DNA of 40,972 nt, taken from assembly GCA_015057055.1 (NCBI GenBank), contig SVFE01000018.1, forward strand, positions 1-40,972, in the 5' to 3' direction. Below the pieces are notes generated by a model. That model was not told the origin of the DNA, searched no databases, and worked only from the letters and a program-made list of their open reading frames with translations. A program made the position numbers and the translations under genes. Positions 7,225-15,452 of the stretch are shown piece by piece. How positions within the stretch are numbered: the stretch's first letter is position 1; the number at the start of each line of letters is the position of its first letter. This DNA comes from Lachnospiraceae bacterium (GTDB lineage Bacteria; Bacillota; Clostridia; Lachnospirales; Lachnospiraceae).

Positions 7225-7815
7225 ATGAGTCAATTAATCATTTCCATTGGACGTGAATGCGGCAGCGGCGGACACGAAATTGCTCAGAAATTGTCGGAAA
7301 TTTATAATATTCCTCTCTATGACAGGAATATTTTGAAGGAGATTTCTGATGAAAAAAACTTGGATCACGAATCATTGGCCAAGTATGATGAAGTAAAGAA
7401 AAAATCTATTTTTGCCAGAAGAGTTCGCGGGCTTAATAATTGTCCTGCCCATAATGTGGCACAGCTCCAGTTTGAATTCCTTAGAAAAAAGGCAAATGCA
7501 GGAGAGTCGTTTGTTGTGGTTGGACGTTGCGCAGAAACCATATTAAAGGGACATGCAGCTTTGGTTTCCGTTTTTGTTCTGGGAGACCGGGATGCCAAAG
7601 TGAAGCGTGTTATGGAATATCTCAATAATTCATGGGATGAAGCAGCAGAGATTGTTGATTCCAAGGACGAAGCAAGAAAGCAGTATCACAACAGTCATTG
7701 CAACACCAAATGGGGCGATTCCAGGAACTATGATTTATCCATCAACAGCAGTAGATTGGGTATTCCCAAAACCTTGGATTTTATCGTGGATTACATAAAT
7801 ACCAGAAAGAGTTAG
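7225..7815 (+). CDS. Cytidylate-kinase-like protein (PF13189 family)
   Basis: A 196-residue protein that begins SQLIISIGRECGSGGHEIAQKL, the P-loop and first helix of the cytidylate kinase-like family, followed by IPLYDRNILKEIS. Further on are SFVVVGRCAETIL and NYDLSINSSRLGI, both typical. Its length fits the family, which differs from the essential Cmk; the true substrate of most members is not known. The ribosome binding site AAAGGAGGGG at 7211-7220 places the start at 7225, 13 nt after the permease stop. In Clostridia such proteins often sit beside membrane transporters, which may hint at a regulatory role (inference). Confidence 0.75.
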   Translation: MSQLIISIGRECGSGGHEIAQKLSEIYNIPLYDRNILKEISDEKNLDHESLAKYDEVKKKSIFARRVRGLNNCPAHNVAQLQFEFLRKKANAGESFVVVGRCAETILKGHAALVSVFVLGDRDAKVKRVMEYLNNSWDEAAEIVDSKDEARKQYHNSHCNTKWGDSRNYDLSINSSRLGIPKTLDFIVDYINTRKS

Positions 7816-7872
7816 TATTTGCTGCTTTTTTTACTGCACGAAAATCTCGAATTACATTAAGAAAAGTTTTTT

Positions 7873-7900
7873 AAAAAGTGTAGAGTATCTACACTTTTTT
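7873..7900. terminator. Intrinsic terminator after the cytidylate-kinase-like gene
   Basis: AAAAAGTGTAGA (7873-7884) pairs with TCTACACTTTTTT across a GTA loop. The T run makes it effective on the plus strand, and the upstream A run makes it potentially bidirectional. Confidence 0.8.
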
Positions 7901-7953
7901 CTTTGTATATGTTATTATGAGGGACAGAACATATGTGCCTGGAGGAGAAATTT

Positions 7954-8544
7954 ATGAATCGATTGGAAGGAAAAGAAGAAACGGAAAAAGTTTCCGGTCT
8001 CAGCCGGAGTGTTGCATGGACTAATTTGATTTTGACATTGGTGCTGTTGGTGCTTTTTATCATATTTCTTACAAAACCGCTGTTTTATTTTACACAGACA
8101 TATTGCGGCGGTTTTTTTACCGAAGAAGAAGTGATGGAGATCTGTATTGAAAACAGTCGTGATTTACAAGAATTTAAAGAAGCCAATTTTGGTGCTCAAA
8201 TTATTGTGGGCGGTGCATGTGTGTTCCTTTTTATTGCTTCTTTAAATGCAATTTCCTGTGCGTTGCGTCTGCATAACAATTGTCGGAAAAGTCCGGTGAA
8301 TAAGGCTGTGGGAAGTTTTTGCTTTATCTTGCCGGTGACGGTTTTGTATGGGGCATTGAAACTTGTGATGGATTCCGCATTTAAGGTTGCTGTGGAGCAC
8401 GAAGGAGATTTTAAGATAAAAGAACTGGATATGTTTAATGTATGCGATGCGGCATTTATTTTAGGAATCGTTCTGGTTTTTGTTGGAGTGACTAATATTA
8501 TCACATCGGTAAAAGCCAAAAAAGAAGCCAAGAAATTTTCTTGA
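7954..8544 (+). CDS. Four-helix membrane protein of unknown function
   Basis: A 196-residue protein with hydrophobic segments at about residues 23-45, 88-108, 120-140 and 165-185. A loop of about 40 residues between the first two is acidic (FTEEEVMEICIENSRDLQEF) and probably extracellular. The C terminus is lysine-rich and probably cytoplasmic. GGAGGAG before ATG 7954 is preferred over the in-frame ATG at 7933. I do not recognise a family. It lies 36 nt upstream of another small membrane protein, and the two may form an operon. Confidence 0.65.
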   Translation: MNRLEGKEETEKVSGLSRSVAWTNLILTLVLLVLFIIFLTKPLFYFTQTYCGGFFTEEEVMEICIENSRDLQEFKEANFGAQIIVGGACVFLFIASLNAISCALRLHNNCRKSPVNKAVGSFCFILPVTVLYGALKLVMDSAFKVAVEHEGDFKIKELDMFNVCDAAFILGIVLVFVGVTNIITSVKAKKEAKKFS

Positions 8545-8580
8545 TAATTTTGCTGCGATTCCCAGGGAAAAGGAGGAAAA

Positions 8581-9135
8581 ATGTTGGTAGGTATTATATG
8601 GTGCTTTTGCGGGGCATTGACATTATATGCGATGAAAAAAGCAGAGAAAGGGAAGAGGGGGATGATTCTTCTTCTTTTTCTCTTCTTTGCTTTTTTCGGA
8701 ATCTGTGGTGTAGTCGGCGGGCTTACAAAAAATAAAATTCTATTGAGCACAGCCAATATACTTTCTGTTTCCGTTCTCTGTTTTCTGCTGTTTTTTAAAT
8801 TGGTATTTGATAAAAAGGCATGTACCACGAAAGTTGTCGGTGTATATCAGGGCTGTCAGGAATATAAAAGTGTGCGTGGGTATCGAAGTTATGCTCCGAT
8901 ATTTCAGTATTATTTTGATGGGAGAGAGTATCAGGGGCAGGCCAATGAAAATTATTCCATGAAAAAAATAACAAGCCGGTTTACACCCGGCCGTCAATAT
9001 ACGATTTTGATAAATCAAAATAACCCCTGTCAATATGTCACCGGAAACAGTCAGTTGGGAAATAAAATTCTCCTGTTTACGGTTGGACTTTTTATGTTGG
9101 CAGGATATGTTATTATGCTGATACAATATAGTTAA
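8581..9135 (+). CDS. DUF3592-like membrane protein
   Basis: A 184-residue protein with hydrophobic segments near residues 1-18, 27-48, 57-76 and 160-180. Between the third and last lies a beta-rich extracytoplasmic-type domain. Its elements CTTKVVGVYQGCQEY, YAPIFQYYFDGREYQG and PGRQYTILINQNNPCQYV match the general pattern of DUF3592 domains, which read T..V.G.V, P...Y...G..Y and G..v.i.y.p..P. Function unknown. AAAGGAGGAAAA immediately precedes the ATG. Confidence 0.6.
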   Translation: MLVGIIWCFCGALTLYAMKKAEKGKRGMILLLFLFFAFFGICGVVGGLTKNKILLSTANILSVSVLCFLLFFKLVFDKKACTTKVVGVYQGCQEYKSVRGYRSYAPIFQYYFDGREYQGQANENYSMKKITSRFTPGRQYTILINQNNPCQYVTGNSQLGNKILLFTVGLFMLAGYVIMLIQYS

Positions 9136-9138
9136 AAG

Positions 9139-9172
9139 GCGTTTTGCGTTATATAGCCTATCGGAAAAACGC
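9139..9172 (+). terminator. Candidate intrinsic terminator
   Basis: GCGTTTT (9139-9145) pairs with AAAACGC (9166-9172), followed by TTTTATAT. The stem is 7 bp with a 20-nt loop. It lies 4 nt after the DUF3592-like gene. Confidence 0.5.
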
Positions 9173-9213
9173 TTTTATATAAAACGAAAAGAGAAAACCA
9201 AGGAGGAAAATTT

Positions 9214-9702
9214 ATGCTAATGTTGTTGAGCGGAGAAACCGCAGAAGTTTCGCCGGTAGTAATTATTATTTTTGTGGCAGTAATCATCGGAGTTACCTTT
9301 TTTTGCATGAAAATGTCATCCGATCAGACGGTTGCGACAATCAAAAAACGTTTTGCGGGACAAATCCTGGCGGAATGTGAATTGCGTACCCCGGGATGCT
9401 GTAGCTTTATTACGCAGGATTCTTTTTTGATTCAAAGTAATAGCAACTGTTTTTTGGCATTTCCGCTGGCAAATATCGCCTACGTACATCCTTACAGGGA
9501 CGTATCTTCCGGACAATGGTATTTTGCGCTGCGGGACAGAGAAGGAAAGAATAAGAACTTAAACTGTTCCATGATTTGCGCAAACGGAAAAGTAAAGCAA
9601 TTGAAAACACCGCCACTGGTGGCGATGTCTCATGCGGATACCTTGAAACTTTCGGAATTTCTCATGTCTGCGGCACCCCATATTCAAATGGCCGAAAAGT
9701 AA
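9214..9702 (+). CDS. Single-pass membrane protein of unknown function
   Basis: A 162-residue protein with one strong membrane segment (about residues 14-32, VVIIIFVAVIIGVTFFC) and then a soluble, probably cytoplasmic domain of about 125 residues. Alternating strands such as DSFLIQSNSNCFLAFPLANIAYVHPY suggest a PH-like beta-barrel. Resemblance to the small PH-like membrane proteins at 37.7-38.9 kb is in layout only. The ribosome binding site is AAGGAGGAAAA. It converges on the minus-strand AT3-permease gene, with only 4 nt between the two stops. Confidence 0.6.
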   Translation: MLMLLSGETAEVSPVVIIIFVAVIIGVTFFCMKMSSDQTVATIKKRFAGQILAECELRTPGCCSFITQDSFLIQSNSNCFLAFPLANIAYVHPYRDVSSGQWYFALRDREGKNKNLNCSMICANGKVKQLKTPPLVAMSHADTLKLSEFLMSAAPHIQMAEK

Positions 9703-9706
9703 AGTG

Positions 9707-12439
9707 TTATTCCGTTACATGTCCCAGAACTATTTGGGAAGCCAGTGTTTTGGAAAAGAGGATTAGTATGATAATGGGCGGAATGGTGAAAATCAAAAGT
9801 AAAGCACTGTTTCCGAATCCCTGGTACATCGAAATTGTTCTTAAATGCGGCATATGAAGCACCAACGTGTGGAAATAGGAGTTATTCCAAGCGGCGCTGA
9901 AGGAAAACAGTAGTTGGAGGCATAATGCCGGTTTGATTGCCGGTAAAATAATTCGGTGAAAAATACCGATTTCGCGACAACCGTCGATGCGGGCTGCTTC
10001 CACGATACTTTGCAGCGGTATCATTCGCAGGTACATCCGCATAAAATAGGCCACGGAAGGAGTTGCAATTGCCGGTAAAATCAAGGGAAGCAGATTGTTT
10101 AGTAAACCAAGCTTTAACACCAAATGGAAAAAACCGACGGAGCTGCCGACCGGAGAAAACATAAGTGCTACGGTAATGAGTTTCCAAAGCGGCTTTCGGC
10201 CTCTAAAGCGATACATTTCAAGACCGTAGGCGCACAGGCTTCCGCAGTAGACTGCTAAAAACATACTGCCGAGTGCCACGACCAGAGAGTAGAACAAGGC
10301 TTCATAAAAGGTACAGTCCAGGCCTGCCGTCATGGAGAGCAGTGTATTGTAATTGTCTTCAAAGTGTCCTTCCGGAAGGAATTTAATCCCGCGTTGGTCC
10401 TTCCGGGTGGCATTGATGAAAACGATATAAAGGGGCAGGATGGAAAGTACACTTAAAAAAATACAAAATATATGGCGTAGTGTGAGACGCAAGGTCTTTG
10501 CCGGGCGGTGTTTTACAAAATGTGCCCAGCGCTGTAGCTTGCCTTTTATTTCGCAAAAAAAGTTTCTGATTGCGGGTCGGAGGTCCTTCCTTTTGGGGAA
10601 GGGCTTTTTATTTATTTTGCACAAAATAAAGGTGCTGATATCGTGAAGCAGGGTTGCGGCGATAACAGAGCACATAAGTACCGCCAGTATATAAAGCCCT
10701 GCGCCGGTAATTGCACTTAAATGATTGATAAACAGGTTGTGAATCAGATACAGTTCCAGGGAAATTTTTCCAAGGAAACGCAGCACTGTATTGTCAAACC
10801 GGCATTTAAGGGAAATCATAACCATTAGGCATACAAAGAAAACGGTCATGCCAAGTTGGGGGAGCAAAGTGATTACTTTGTCATAATACTGCGGATTATC
10901 CGGTGTTTCTGTCCAATAACCGTGGTAAAGCAGCATTTGGGATGTGACGTAAGTAAGCACAAGGTAAGCCAGGGAAAAGAAAACCGTCAGCATCACATAA
11001 TGTTTTTTCAAAAAAGTAAGGATTGATTCTTCCCGGTACGCCATAAGGATTCCAAGGAGGAAAATCAGGGAGGAATTGTACCACCATTCCCCTTGAAACC
11101 AATATTCTCCGTGACCGAGAAGAAGGCTTCCGGCGGTCAGAAGGCACAGAAACAAAAACATACCGAGGATAGCAATGTGTTCTCTTTTTATGAAGCAAAA
11201 CAGCAGATAGAACACCGTATACAGCAGTGCGATTTCTACGATGTACCACATGTGTGAGTTAATCAGGAGCCAGCCGCTAAGGTAAGCTAACCATTCCGTG
11301 ACGTTATATCTTTGCCCGCTCAAAAATTCCGTCGCCAAAAAGACAATAATGCAAAGGTAAAAAGGAATTAAAATGGCGGGAAATCGTTTGCGGAAAAAGC
11401 CCTTGAAATAGCCGGGCTTATTTTGCTTGCTTTTCATCAGTCCGTAGCCGGAGTAGAAAAAGAATCCGCCCACAAGGCATACTCCGAAATGCTCCAAACA
11501 GGCCAGAATACTTGCATTTTCTGCTCCGATGGTCTGTACCAGGTGGTGAAGGACAATAAGGAGTGCAAAAAAACCAAGGACCGCTTTGGAGTTCTGTAAT
11601 CCCAGCGGATTTAACTGCCAGGCACCGTATAGTTCTTCCTCCGTGACTTTTCCCCGGGACAAATCCTGAAGGTCTTTGGCACTGGGAACATAATTACTGT
11701 CTTTATGTTTCATTCCGGAAAACAGAATGTAAAACAGGGGGATTACCAAAATCCAAAGTGAGAAGGTGAAGGTTTTGGCAAGTTCCCAGAAAGATTTTCG
11801 AGGAATTTCCCGAATTCCTTCGGTGGCATTGCCGGTTTGAATTTCAGAGATAATCGGTAGGAATTTGGCATCCAAATCCGGAAGCAAATCCTCCGGCAGG
11901 AATTCTTCCTCTGCCACATAGTAACAACGAAACAGCACAAAATTATCGTTGGTGACGGTAACATAGTCGGTTACCAGCTCGTAATCATTGTAGTAGGGTT
12001 CGAACCGTGCATAGGTATATTTGGTGAAGGCAAGGTCGTTAATCTCCAGGGCTTCCGAAACCGGTTCCGTAGAAACAGAGAAGCCATCCACTTGCGGTGC
12101 GTAGGAGGTGCCTTCCGTGACATTGTGAATATAAACTTCCATGTAATAAGTCCATTGTTCGTCCGTAAGAAGGAAAGAAATATCGTATTTTTCAAAATGA
12201 TTCCGATAGCCTTTTTTGGTATCCTGAAAGAAACGCAGCCATCTTCTCGGTGTTTCGATGGAGAGATCGGCTTCGTTTAAATAGGTGATAGTCTGGCTTC
12301 GGCCGTTATAAACGGTGTTTCCGAAGGCGGAGTTTTCCTCCCTGTCGCGGACAACCCGGCCGGTTAACATTAAAGTGATTATCATAAGCAGGATAAAGGC
12401 TCCTGCGGTGCGAATATTCCATTTTAAAAATGTTTTCAT
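9707..12439 (-). CDS. Extracellular domain/AT3 acyltransferase/MalG-type ABC permease fusion
   Basis: A 910-residue membrane protein. Residues 1-30 are a membrane anchor, and about 35-215 an extracytoplasmic alpha/beta domain that I do not recognise. Then come a helix at 218-240 and an acyltransferase-3 domain at about 281-605 (His298-His299, FFYSGYGL at 327-334, FLGKISLELYLIH at 556-568). After a basic linker, a full carbohydrate ABC permease domain spans about 645-908. Its ATPase-contact EAA loop, from E814 to P833, fits EAA-x3-G-x9-I-x-LP exactly. AT3 proteins move acyl groups onto surface sugars or lipids; MalG-type subunits normally pair with MalF, an ATPase and a binding protein, none of which is here. 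No internal ATG lies between M589 and M699, so one chain is likely. It starts 11 nt after the preceding AT3 gene, whose AT3 domain is a close paralogue (shared GEWWYN and GYWTETP). It is the least usual protein in the window. Confidence 0.75.
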   Translation of the reverse strand: MKTFLKWNIRTAGAFILLMIITLMLTGRVVRDREENSAFGNTVYNGRSQTITYLNEADLSIETPRRWLRFFQDTKKGYRNHFEKYDISFLLTDEQWTYYMEVYIHNVTEGTSYAPQVDGFSVSTEPVSEALEINDLAFTKYTYARFEPYYNDYELVTDYVTVTNDNFVLFRCYYVAEEEFLPEDLLPDLDAKFLPIISEIQTGNATEGIREIPRKSFWELAKTFTFSLWILVIPLFYILFSGMKHKDSNYVPSAKDLQDLSRGKVTEEELYGAWQLNPLGLQNSKAVLGFFALLIVLHHLVQTIGAENASILACLEHFGVCLVGGFFFYSGYGLMKSKQNKPGYFKGFFRKRFPAILIPFYLCIIVFLATEFLSGQRYNVTEWLAYLSGWLLINSHMWYIVEIALLYTVFYLLFCFIKREHIAILGMFLFLCLLTAGSLLLGHGEYWFQGEWWYNSSLIFLLGILMAYREESILTFLKKHYVMLTVFFSLAYLVLTYVTSQMLLYHGYWTETPDNPQYYDKVITLLPQLGMTVFFVCLMVMISLKCRFDNTVLRFLGKISLELYLIHNLFINHLSAITGAGLYILAVLMCSVIAATLLHDISTFILCKINKKPFPKRKDLRPAIRNFFCEIKGKLQRWAHFVKHRPAKTLRLTLRHIFCIFLSVLSILPLYIVFINATRKDQRGIKFLPEGHFEDNYNTLLSMTAGLDCTFYEALFYSLVVALGSMFLAVYCGSLCAYGLEMYRFRGRKPLWKLITVALMFSPVGSSVGFFHLVLKLGLLNNLLPLILPAIATPSVAYFMRMYLRMIPLQSIVEAARIDGCREIGIFHRIILPAIKPALCLQLLFSFSAAWNNSYFHTLVLHMPHLRTISMYQGFGNSALLLIFTIPPIIILILFSKTLASQIVLGHVTE

Positions 12440-12450
12440 AAAGAATTCCC

Positions 12451-13569
12451 CTATTTTTTTTCTAATATAAGCAATTTAATTTTGTTGATGATGATGGCCA
12501 AAAACAAGGTGCACACCGTGGTCGTCAGCAGGTAGAGTCCTGTTTTTTGCGGAAAATAGTCTGTAAAAAGGAACAGAAATACATTTTGCAAAAGCACCAG
12601 TTCCAATGAAATTTTTCCGAGAAAAGTCAGAAAGCGATTGTGTATCCTGACTTTTAAAAGGATTAGCAATAATAACAGTTCGAAGGTAATGACCATGGGG
12701 AGCTGGACTGACAGAGTCAGTATTTTATCGGCATAGCCATTGTCAAAAGGGGTTTCGGTCCAATAACCGTAATTTGACAGCATATAATCGGTTGCTTTCC
12801 ATAACAGCAGAAACAAAACGGAGAATACAAGGAGGAGACGGCCGTAATACTTTTGGGCCGTGACCAGTAGTTTTTCGCGATGCTTTGCAAGGAGCATTCC
12901 GATAAAAAACAGAAGCGTGGTATTGTACCACCATTCTCCGTGGAACCAATGCATTTGAATATTGTCGTTGTCATGACCCTGAAAGAAGCTAAAAATAATG
13001 AGGCCAAGGACAAAGGTTCCCATGAAGAGAAAATTCAATTTTTCGTTTTTGGAGAAACGGAAAATAAGGAAAAAGGCCATATACAATATCATAATTTCCA
13101 CGGCAAACCACATTTGGTCATTGAGCAGAATCAGGCCAAAGAACGAAAGGACCAATTCTTTCATGGAATACCTGCTTCCGGCCAGCAATGTGGTGAGGAT
13201 ATAGATGTAGTGGCAGATAAAAAAGGGTAAGAGCACGGTGCAAACCCGTCGTATCACAAAGGTTTTTAAGTAGTTTTCTTTGGTTTCGCAGCTGATTATC
13301 AAACCGTATCCGGAAAAAAGAAAGAAAAAGCCGACGAGGAGAACGCCCATCTGTTCCACCGCGAAGGATACCGCATCGATTTCATAATATCGATTGTAGA
13401 GGACGGCTACGTGATGAAACAGGATGCAGAGGGAAAAGTAGCCGGTCAGACCCTTGGTAACGCTTAGGTCGAAGGGGGATTCCTGAAATTGTTTTTTGCC
13501 GGCAATTCGGATTCCGGGCAGCAAGATGACCAGAGAAAACAGCAGAAAAAACAAACCGTACCGTATCAT
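12451..13569 (-). CDS. Acyltransferase family 3 (AT3) membrane protein
   Basis: A 372-residue integral membrane protein with about ten helices. AT3 features are FHH near the end of the first core helix, FFFLFSGYGL, a long loop with HGEWWYN, GYWTETP, and FLGKISLELVLLQN in the last third. AT3 proteins transfer acetyl or other acyl groups across the membrane to polysaccharide, peptidoglycan or lipid acceptors; the acceptor is not evident here. GAAAGGAGG places the start at 13569 rather than the longer frame start at 13623. Its ATG overlaps the TGA of the XRE gene as ATGA, so translation is coupled. The downstream fusion protein carries a paralogous AT3 domain, which suggests tandem duplication. 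Confidence 0.8.
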   Translation of the reverse strand: MIRYGLFFLLFSLVILLPGIRIAGKKQFQESPFDLSVTKGLTGYFSLCILFHHVAVLYNRYYEIDAVSFAVEQMGVLLVGFFFLFSGYGLIISCETKENYLKTFVIRRVCTVLLPFFICHYIYILTTLLAGSRYSMKELVLSFFGLILLNDQMWFAVEIMILYMAFFLIFRFSKNEKLNFLFMGTFVLGLIIFSFFQGHDNDNIQMHWFHGEWWYNTTLLFFIGMLLAKHREKLLVTAQKYYGRLLLVFSVLFLLLWKATDYMLSNYGYWTETPFDNGYADKILTLSVQLPMVITFELLLLLILLKVRIHNRFLTFLGKISLELVLLQNVFLFLFTDYFPQKTGLYLLTTTVCTLFLAIIINKIKLLILEKK

Positions 13570-14156
13570 CTTTCTTCCTCCTTTCGCAATGTATGATTTA
13601 ATATGGTGAAAAGTTCGCTCCACTCCGGAGAGAGGGTATCGAGAGCGTCTTTTTGCATTTGTCGGATGGCTTCTTCCGGGTCGGAAAAGCAGGGGATTCC
13701 GTCTGCGTCAAGTTCTGTTTGGTAGGCCGGATGCTGCAAATCAATTGCGCCATTGTTAACGTCCGGCAATCCGGTTAGATTCATGATGTTTAGGATGATG
13801 GAAACTAAAAGCAACAAAACAACACAAATCAATATAATGATGGATTTGCTGATTACGTGTTTTCGGTGCATTTCTTTGTCGGAGAGCTGCAAAGAATCAT
13901 CCAGAACCTGCCGTACCTGTTCGATTGGAATCGGTTCTTCTGCGGGCATGCGTTCCCCTTGCAACAGTTCCAATACGCTTACTTGCAATGCGTCGGATAA
14001 GGGCTCTAACATGGAAATATCAGGATAGCTTAACCCCCGTTCCCACTTTGAAACCGCCTTGTCCGTAATGCATAGTTTGTCGGCAAGTTCTTTTTGCGTC
14101 ATTTGTTGTTCTTTTCGGAGCATCTGAACAAACGCTCCCAATTTTTCTTTATCCAT
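13566..14156 (-). CDS. Membrane-anchored XRE-family regulator
   Basis: A 196-residue protein. Residues 1-65 are an XRE/Cro helix-turn-helix (MTQKELADKLCITDKAVSKWERGLSYPDISMLEPL). A cytoplasmic linker follows, then one membrane helix at about 105-128, then an outward-facing domain of about 65 residues. The layout suggests a one-component sensor that couples an envelope signal to transcription. It is the first gene of the AT3 operon and overlaps the next gene by 4 nt. It probably controls its own promoter (candidate at 14188-14216). A divergent AT3 gene begins 156 nt away and may be controlled by the same protein (inference). Confidence 0.8.
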   Translation of the reverse strand: MDKEKLGAFVQMLRKEQQMTQKELADKLCITDKAVSKWERGLSYPDISMLEPLSDALQVSVLELLQGERMPAEEPIPIEQVRQVLDDSLQLSDKEMHRKHVISKSIIILICVVLLLLVSIILNIMNLTGLPDVNNGAIDLQHPAYQTELDADGIPCFSDPEEAIRQMQKDALDTLSPEWSELFTILNHTLRKEEER

Positions 14157-14187
14157 CAGCGCCTTCTCCCCTTAGAATCCTGTTTTA

Positions 14188-14219
14188 AAACTATCACAGA
14201 TAGACGGTTTACACAACCG
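14188..14219 (-). promoter_or_regulatory. Candidate promoter and operator of the XRE-AT3 operon
   Basis: On the minus strand, TTGTGT (14216-14211) and TAGTTT (14193-14188) are 17 nt apart. The plus-strand inverted repeat CGGTT-TACAC-AACCG (14205-14219) overlaps the -35 box. GACGGT also occurs twice, about 20 nt apart, around this site. The -10 box is weak, so a regulator could matter here. Assignment to the XRE protein is inference. Confidence 0.35.
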
Positions 14220-14245
14220 ACTGACGGTAGAGTTGTTCTTTTTGC

Positions 14246-14274
14246 TTGAATATAAGGGAAAACAAAGCTAAAAT
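14246..14274 (+). promoter_or_regulatory. Promoter of the third AT3 gene
   Basis: TTGAAT (14246-14251) and TAAAAT (14269-14274), separated by 17 nt, lie 39 nt upstream of the GTG start. It is divergent from the XRE-AT3 operon. Confidence 0.55.
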
Positions 14275-14312
14275 ATACTTAATGGAGAGGGGATACAAAA
14301 GAGGAGGTTTCT

Positions 14313-15383
14313 GTGGGAAAGAAGCGTATTGCATATTTGGATTTGGTCAGAGTGGTAGCCTGCGTACTGGTGGTGCTGGTACATGTGGCTGCCCGTGAGG
14401 TAGAATATTATAACGTAGAAAGTTGGCAGTATGTGGTTGCCAATGCGTTTCATATTTTGGCTTTTTCCGGAGTGCCGCTGTTTGTGATGATTAGCGGGGC
14501 ATTGGTACTACGCCCGGAAAAGGAAATGGGGATAAAGGACTTACTGATAAAAAAGACCCTGCATTTTTTCATTTTGTATTATATCTGGAAATTCATTTAT
14601 CAGATTGTGATGGTGCAGGAGCAAGGAATCCCTTTGTCCGGAGAAACGATAAAAACAGAACTGATATTGGCGCTGGTAAAGCAGCGGGGATATTATCATT
14701 TGTGGTTTTTGCCCATGCTTGCCATTTTGTACATGACGGTGCCTCTTATTAAAAAAAGCGTGGCGGAAAAAAATGTGTGCCGTTATTTCCTTAGCGTATT
14801 TATGGTGGTAGCACTGCTTTTCCCGACCTTGTTTTTATATGAATTCAAATTTAAGTATATGTTTGTGAGTTTATTTTCTTATAATGATTTTTCGTTTTTT
14901 TCCGGTTATCTTGGTTATTTTATTCTGGGGCATTATCTCCACTGCTGGCAACAGGATATTACCGCAAAGAAACGGGGGTGGTTGCTATTAACCGGCGTAG
15001 CCGCATTTTTGTTGGCTTGTATTTTGGGAACGCATGCAGCGAGAGAGGCGGGGATGCCGGACTATGGTATGCAGTCCCCCTTTGTAATAACGAACTTTTT
15101 TACTACCGTAGGAATTTTTCTGGCATGTCAAAGCATAGGAAATAAAAGGGAAGCGAAGCAGGATACGATGGAACATCCGCCCTACAGAAAAGCAGCGGAG
15201 TTAACTTTCGGAATTTATTTATTGCATCCGCTTTGTCTGAAAGTGTTTGAAGAATTGAAACTTGAACGGTGGCTGGAAGTGCCGATGCTTACAATACCGG
15301 CGGTACTGGCGGGAACCGTTTTGGTCAGTGCATTTGTTACGGCGTGGCTAAAGGTCATCCCGATTTTGCGAAAATTAGTATAA
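14313..15383 (+). CDS. Acyltransferase family 3 (AT3) membrane protein
   Basis: A 356-residue integral membrane protein with the most canonical AT3 signature of the three in this region. In YLDLVRVVACVLVVLVHVAA an Arg is followed by ten residues and then the conserved His. MISGALVL and FGIYLLHPLCLKV are also typical. About ten helices and no attached SGNH domain. It is probably an O-acyltransferase acting on an exported glycan or a peptidoglycan component. GAGGAGG at 14301-14307 supports GTG 14313 as the start. It is divergent from the XRE/AT3 operon and less similar to those two AT3 domains than they are to each other. Confidence 0.8.
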   Translation: MGKKRIAYLDLVRVVACVLVVLVHVAAREVEYYNVESWQYVVANAFHILAFSGVPLFVMISGALVLRPEKEMGIKDLLIKKTLHFFILYYIWKFIYQIVMVQEQGIPLSGETIKTELILALVKQRGYYHLWFLPMLAILYMTVPLIKKSVAEKNVCRYFLSVFMVVALLFPTLFLYEFKFKYMFVSLFSYNDFSFFSGYLGYFILGHYLHCWQQDITAKKRGWLLLTGVAAFLLACILGTHAAREAGMPDYGMQSPFVITNFFTTVGIFLACQSIGNKREAKQDTMEHPPYRKAAELTFGIYLLHPLCLKVFEELKLERWLEVPMLTIPAVLAGTVLVSAFVTAWLKVIPILRKLV

Positions 15384-15396
15384 CAGGACTGATAAA

Positions 15397-15430
15397 AAGG
15401 CGGTTATCCGGAAAATCCGATAACCGCCTT
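15397..15430 (-). terminator. Strong terminator for the minus-strand DUF4190-like locus
   Basis: AAGGCGGTTATC (15397-15408) and GATAACCGCCTT (15419-15430) form a perfect 12-bp stem. Read on the minus strand, the stem is followed by TTTATC with a preceding T run, so it terminates the gene at 15453-16061. It may also serve the convergent AT3 gene, though the T run is missing on that side. Confidence 0.75.
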
Positions 15431-15452
15431 AATGCTTGCCTATGTATTTCCA

